From an uncultured Lachnospiraceae bacterium (GTDB lineage Bacteria > Bacillota > Clostridia > Lachnospirales > Lachnospiraceae), in contig URXX01000022.1 in NCBI GenBank assembly GCA_900551895.1, forward strand, positions 1 to 9,402: a DNA stretch of 9,402 nucleotides, given 5' to 3'. The notes beneath the pieces were generated by a model. That model searched no databases, had not been told where the DNA came from, and saw only the letters and a list, made by a program, of their open reading frames with translations. The stretch's first letter is position 1; every line of letters begins with the position of its first letter. Positions 6,427 to 9,402 of the stretch are shown piece after piece. A program made the translations under genes and the position numbers.

Positions 6427-7410
6427 ATGGAAAGAAAAATCCCTAAAAATGTGAAGCAGATAGGAAATGTCAGTGATTCTCTGAAAATTTATGTGGAGGA
6501 TTATGTCGATACATATCTAAATCAACTTTGTGAAAAAGAGGCGGAAAATCCGGTGGGAGCATTTCTGATAGGAGATATTGTCAGAGAAGAGGAATTGGAG
6601 TATCAGTATATTTACGGTGCGATACGAATGGAGGAACTCGGTCAGGACGAAAATGGTGTTTTTGTCAATGAGGAAACATGGGAAAATGCCTGTGAAGTGT
6701 GTCAGACATTTTTTGAAAACGGAGAAATTATCGGCTGGTTTGCAACCGTACCGGGCATTCCCTTTGCGATGAACGGAAATTTGAAAAAAGTGCATCAGGA
6801 AATATTTGCGAAAGATAAGGGGATTTTTATTTTAAAAGACCCTGTCTGCAAAGATGAAATGTATTTTGCCCCTAAATTTAACGATTTAATGCAGATGAAC
6901 GGGCATTACATCTATTATGAAAAAAATCCGTCCATGCAAAACTATATGATTGCTTCCCGTAAAAAGATTGGCGTTACACCCAGTGAGGTTGTTGTGGATA
7001 GGGCTGCAAAAAGTTTTCGCGATTTAGTGCAGAACAAAATGCTGCAACAGGAGAAAAAAGAAATGAACAAGTGGGCGTATGGAGCGGCGACTTTTCTTGT
7101 TTTGGTGATTTTGGTAATCGGGGTGACGATGATTAATAATTATGACAGAATGAAATCGGTTCAAAAAGCAATAGAAATAATGTCTAATTCGGTTGGAGAG
7201 AAAGAGGAGGTAAAAGAAAAGGAAGAAAGTAAAGAAGAGAAAAAAGAAAAACAGGAGGAAAATGTTTATATTGTAGAAAAAGGAGATACGCTGGAAAAAA
7301 TCAGTAAAAAAGCATATGGGGATATTCAGCATATTGAAGCAATCAGCAAGATGAACGGTTTGGAAAACGGAAACTTAATTTATATCGGTCAAAAATTATT
7401 GCTGCCATAA
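6427..7410 (+). CDS. Single-pass membrane protein: cytoplasmic degenerate JAMM/MPN-like domain plus external LysM
   Basis: The 327 residues divide clearly. Residues 1-175 are a soluble domain that I read as a JAMM/MPN (JAB1/Mov34) fold: NPVGAFLIG (41-49), then IIGWFATVPG (101-110) where active proteins have GWYHSHPG, G117, VHQ (122-124), and FILKDP (134-139). The metal ligands are gone: Asn41, Ala106, Val108 and Leu119 replace Glu, His, His and Asp, so no peptidase activity is expected. Residues 185-213 look helical and end in a Lys-rich patch. One membrane span follows (about 216-236), then a Glu/Lys-rich linker (257-278) and a C-terminal LysM (279-327, VYIVEKGDTLEKISKKAYGD) that should bind peptidoglycan. 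The charges suggest the N-terminus is inside. GAGGTGA sits six bases before the ATG. The LysM and span are certain; the MPN reading is inference. Confidence 0.88.
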   Translation: MERKIPKNVKQIGNVSDSLKIYVEDYVDTYLNQLCEKEAENPVGAFLIGDIVREEELEYQYIYGAIRMEELGQDENGVFVNEETWENACEVCQTFFENGEIIGWFATVPGIPFAMNGNLKKVHQEIFAKDKGIFILKDPVCKDEMYFAPKFNDLMQMNGHYIYYEKNPSMQNYMIASRKKIGVTPSEVVVDRAAKSFRDLVQNKMLQQEKKEMNKWAYGAATFLVLVILVIGVTMINNYDRMKSVQKAIEIMSNSVGEKEEVKEKEESKEEKKEKQEENVYIVEKGDTLEKISKKAYGDIQHIEAISKMNGLENGNLIYIGQKLLLP

Positions 7411-7420
7411 AGAAAAAATA

Positions 7421-7429
7421 TGCTATAAT
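7421..7429 (+). promoter_or_regulatory. Extended -10 promoter for the DUF5711-CvpA pair
   Basis: TGCTATAAT is a perfect extended -10, 11 bases after the LysM gene stop codon and identical to that of dnaX. The best -35 (TTGCTG, 7399-7404) is weak and 19 bases away. There is no terminator between the LysM gene and this site, so both read-through and separate initiation are possible. Confidence 0.6.
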
Positions 7430-7462
7430 CATAAAATACAAATGCGAAAAGGGGAGAAATAA

Positions 7463-8587
7463 ATGGAAGGGAAAAAAAGCAGGAAATTTTTGATAAAATG
7501 GCTTTTGATTATTATAGCCATACTTCTTTTTGTCGGAATCGGAGTATATATTTTTTTAACCCATAGAACATATGACAAGGTTCATGTGTTAAGTACGGTG
7601 GCGCTGGAACGTGAAAACGGAGAAAAATATGCGGAGTTTTCGGAGGGGATTTTGAAATATAGTAAGGACGGAGTTGTCTTTTTAGATAAGAAAGGAAAAG
7701 AGAAGTGGAATTTTTCTTATCAGATGCAAAATCCGATTGTCAGTATCAACGGAAAATCTGCCGTAGTGATTGATAAGGGTGCGAATGATTTGGTTGTTTT
7801 ACAAAAACAGGGCGTGAAAGGGGAAATTCACACAAGTCTTCCGGTGGAAAAGGCAGAGGTTTCCGAACAGGGAATTGTGAGTGCGATTTTAAGAGATGAA
7901 ACTTCCGCAAAAATTGTCTGTTATGATGCAAAAGGAGATATTCTTGTAGAACATATTACTTCTCCGACAACGACAGGTTATCCGCTGGATGTTGCCATTT
8001 CCGATGACGGATATACGCTTTTGGTTTCGTATCTGTGCGCCGAGCAGGGGAAAATGGGAACGAAAATAGCATATTACAATTTTTCTGAAAAGACCGAGAA
8101 AAAAGAAAATCATCTTATTTTGGAGGATGAATACGAAAATGCAATAGCGCCGACAGTGTTTTTCTTTGATAATAAAACATCTGCGGTCGTTTCGGACAAT
8201 CAATTACATATTTATGAGGGGAAGGATAAGCCGCAGAAAAAGGCTGTTGTGAAAATAAAACAGCGGATAGAAAAGGTTTTCTATGATGACAAATATATCG
8301 GTATGCTGTTAAAAGGGGAGAAAGAATATCTGATTAAATTATTTGATAAAAGCGGTCAGGAACTGCTTTCGGAAACAGTCGAGCAGGCGTATAAAAATGT
8401 AAAAATACAAGACGGACAAATTCTTATGTATGACGGAAAGAAATGTCGGATAATTACAAAGGCGGGAGTACATTTATTTAACGGAGAAATGGAAAATGAT
8501 ATTTCTAATATAACTTCCGCAGGCGGACTGAATAAATACTTAGTGATAAATGCGAACGGCTTGGAGGAAATCAGGCTTACAAAATAG
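7463..8587 (+). CDS. DUF5711 family membrane-anchored protein, probable extracytoplasmic beta-propeller
   Basis: The 374 residues begin with a short Lys/Arg-rich end and one membrane span (about 12-32), which should act as an uncleaved anchor with the rest outside. The body resembles the DUF5711 family that I know from Lachnospiraceae and relatives, including KYSKDGVVFLDKKGKEKWNF (65-84), YQMQNPIV, TGYPLDVAISDDGYTLLVSY (171-190) and the DDKYIG segment (275-280). Repeated short units of the type 'hydrophobic-YD-x-K-G', such as VCYDAKGDIL (152-161) and KLFDKSGQELL (292-302), suggest propeller blades like those of PQQ or WD repeats. No catalytic motif is visible, so a binding or scaffolding role is more likely than an enzyme. 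AGGGGAG stands seven bases before the ATG. It is followed after eight bases by the CvpA-family gene. Function is unknown; the family call rests on recalled similarity. Confidence 0.88.
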   Translation: MEGKKSRKFLIKWLLIIIAILLFVGIGVYIFLTHRTYDKVHVLSTVALERENGEKYAEFSEGILKYSKDGVVFLDKKGKEKWNFSYQMQNPIVSINGKSAVVIDKGANDLVVLQKQGVKGEIHTSLPVEKAEVSEQGIVSAILRDETSAKIVCYDAKGDILVEHITSPTTTGYPLDVAISDDGYTLLVSYLCAEQGKMGTKIAYYNFSEKTEKKENHLILEDEYENAIAPTVFFFDNKTSAVVSDNQLHIYEGKDKPQKKAVVKIKQRIEKVFYDDKYIGMLLKGEKEYLIKLFDKSGQELLSETVEQAYKNVKIQDGQILMYDGKKCRIITKAGVHLFNGEMENDISNITSAGGLNKYLVINANGLEEIRLTK

Positions 8588-8595
8588 GAGAAAAT

Positions 8596-9315
8596 ATGAA
8601 TTGGTTATTAATTGGAGTAGGAGTTATCTTTTTTATCTGTATGGTAGCCGGTTATGCCAAAGGATTTATTAAAATTATCGTATCGTTTGGCACAACGATT
8701 GCGAGCCTTATACTTGTTATTTTTCTGACGCCTTACACGAGTAAGGCTATTGTGTCGCTGACTCCTATAGATGAAATGATAGAGAAAAAATGTATTTCTA
8801 TGATGACGCCGGAAGGGGTGGATATTGATATATCCAAACTTCCTTTAGATAAAATAGAACTGCCGAGACAAAAGCAGATAGAAATCTTGGAAAAAGCGGA
8901 TATACCGGAGTTTTTAAAAAAAGGATTAATAGAAAATAATAACAACGAAGCATATAAACAATTGGGTGTTTCAAATTTTGTAGACTATATAGGTGCATAT
9001 GTTTCGGGTATTATTATAAAAATGATTTCGTTTTTAATCACATTTATCGTTGTCACGATTTTTATACGGGCAATTATTTTCGCTTTGGATATTATTACTG
9101 CCCTTCCGGTTATCAATGGGCTGAATCGTCTTGCCGGAATGCTGGTGGGAGTGTTGATAGCGGTTATTCTTGTATGGATTGCTTTTCTTGTTATTACGTT
9201 GTTGTATAGCAATGATATAGGAAGAACATGCTTTAAGTATATAGAAGAGAGCGAACTTTTGACATTCTTATATGAGAAAAATGTGATATTAGAATGGGTT
9301 ACGAAATTAAGATAA
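8596..9315 (+). CDS. CvpA family multipass membrane protein
   Basis: This 239-residue protein has the CvpA layout: two N-terminal spans (about 3-18 and 25-44) around the small motif AGYAKGF (18-24), a hydrophilic middle (about 50-125), then a hydrophobic block (about 131-168) and a last span (about 180-203) introduced by GLNRLAGMLVGVL (175-187), which is typical of the family. The middle loop, with a Pro- and Asp-rich stretch (about 72-90), is longer than in E. coli CvpA, as often in Firmicutes. CvpA was first linked to colicin V production and more generally to the cell envelope; its molecular task is not settled. Its ribosome site AGGAG overlaps the stop codon of the DUF5711 gene, which points to coupled translation. 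A terminator follows the stop codon. Confidence 0.9.
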   Translation: MNWLLIGVGVIFFICMVAGYAKGFIKIIVSFGTTIASLILVIFLTPYTSKAIVSLTPIDEMIEKKCISMMTPEGVDIDISKLPLDKIELPRQKQIEILEKADIPEFLKKGLIENNNNEAYKQLGVSNFVDYIGAYVSGIIIKMISFLITFIVVTIFIRAIIFALDIITALPVINGLNRLAGMLVGVLIAVILVWIAFLVITLLYSNDIGRTCFKYIEESELLTFLYEKNVILEWVTKLR

Positions 9316-9325
9316 TAGAGATATT

Positions 9326-9382
9326 AAAACAATAAGTATCGTTGGTTCAAGTGTGTTTGGAACTCGGTACTTATTGTTTTTT
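9326..9382 (+). terminator. Long rho-independent terminator after the CvpA gene
   Basis: AAAACAATAAGTA (9326-9338) pairs perfectly with TACTTATTGTTTT (9368-9380), with a T-run at 9377-9382. The 29-base apical part can fold further (GTTC 9345-9348 with GAAC 9360-9363, plus a few pairs next to the main stem), giving one long hairpin. The A-run before it could also make it work from the other side. Nothing is seen in the last 20 bases. Confidence 0.88.
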
Positions 9383-9402
9383 CGCCGATAATAAAAAAGA
9401 AA

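Noticed and set aside
6427..6954. Active JAMM peptidase in the LysM protein
   Set aside because: The HxHP histidines and the Asp are replaced by Ala106, Val108 and Leu119, so no zinc site can be formed.
7195..7262. Purine-rich, repeat-like tract in the LysM gene as a possible frameshift or sequencing error
   Set aside because: The frame continues cleanly into a complete LysM domain, and a Glu/Lys linker before LysM is common.

Overview
The window looks like a low-GC Gram-positive chromosome, most likely a Lachnospiraceae-type member of the Clostridia. The main reasons are strong AGGAGG-type ribosome sites, a transketolase split into two genes, a methionine aminopeptidase with an N-terminal SEC-C zinc motif, the dnaX-ebfC-recR cluster, and a DUF5711 protein beside a CvpA-family protein. 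The genus cannot be fixed from the sequence. There are ten genes, all but one on the + strand. I see no rRNA, tRNA, CRISPR array, insertion sequence or prophage gene.

Left part (1-1360): a very AT-rich small membrane protein gene, possibly cut by the left edge, ends at a hairpin terminator. It converges on map (methionine aminopeptidase, - strand). map and dnaX are divergent, and each has a recognisable -10 box in the 160-base gap between them.

Central housekeeping part (1361-5774): dnaX (clamp-loader tau subunit), ebfC/ybaB (nucleoid-associated protein) and recR (recombination mediator) form a tight DNA replication and repair operon. After an 80-base gap with a candidate promoter come the N- and C-terminal halves of transketolase. 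The two halves overlap by 13 bases and are closed by a terminator. dnaX carries an in-phase A AAA AAT heptamer that could give a short gamma-like product.

Right part (5775-9402): an HD-domain phosphohydrolase gene is squeezed between two terminators, and the second one forms across its own stop codon. Then come three envelope-type genes: a single-pass protein with a cytoplasmic N-terminal domain, a membrane span and an external LysM; a membrane-anchored DUF5711 protein that looks like a beta-propeller; and a CvpA-family multipass protein. A long hairpin terminator ends the cluster.

The most interesting observation is in the LysM protein. Its cytoplasmic domain reads like a JAMM/MPN (JAB1/Mov34) fold in which every metal-binding residue has been replaced. 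This suggests a membrane-anchored pseudo-JAMM scaffold linked to peptidoglycan. It is an inference from reading the sequence and needs a profile or structure comparison.
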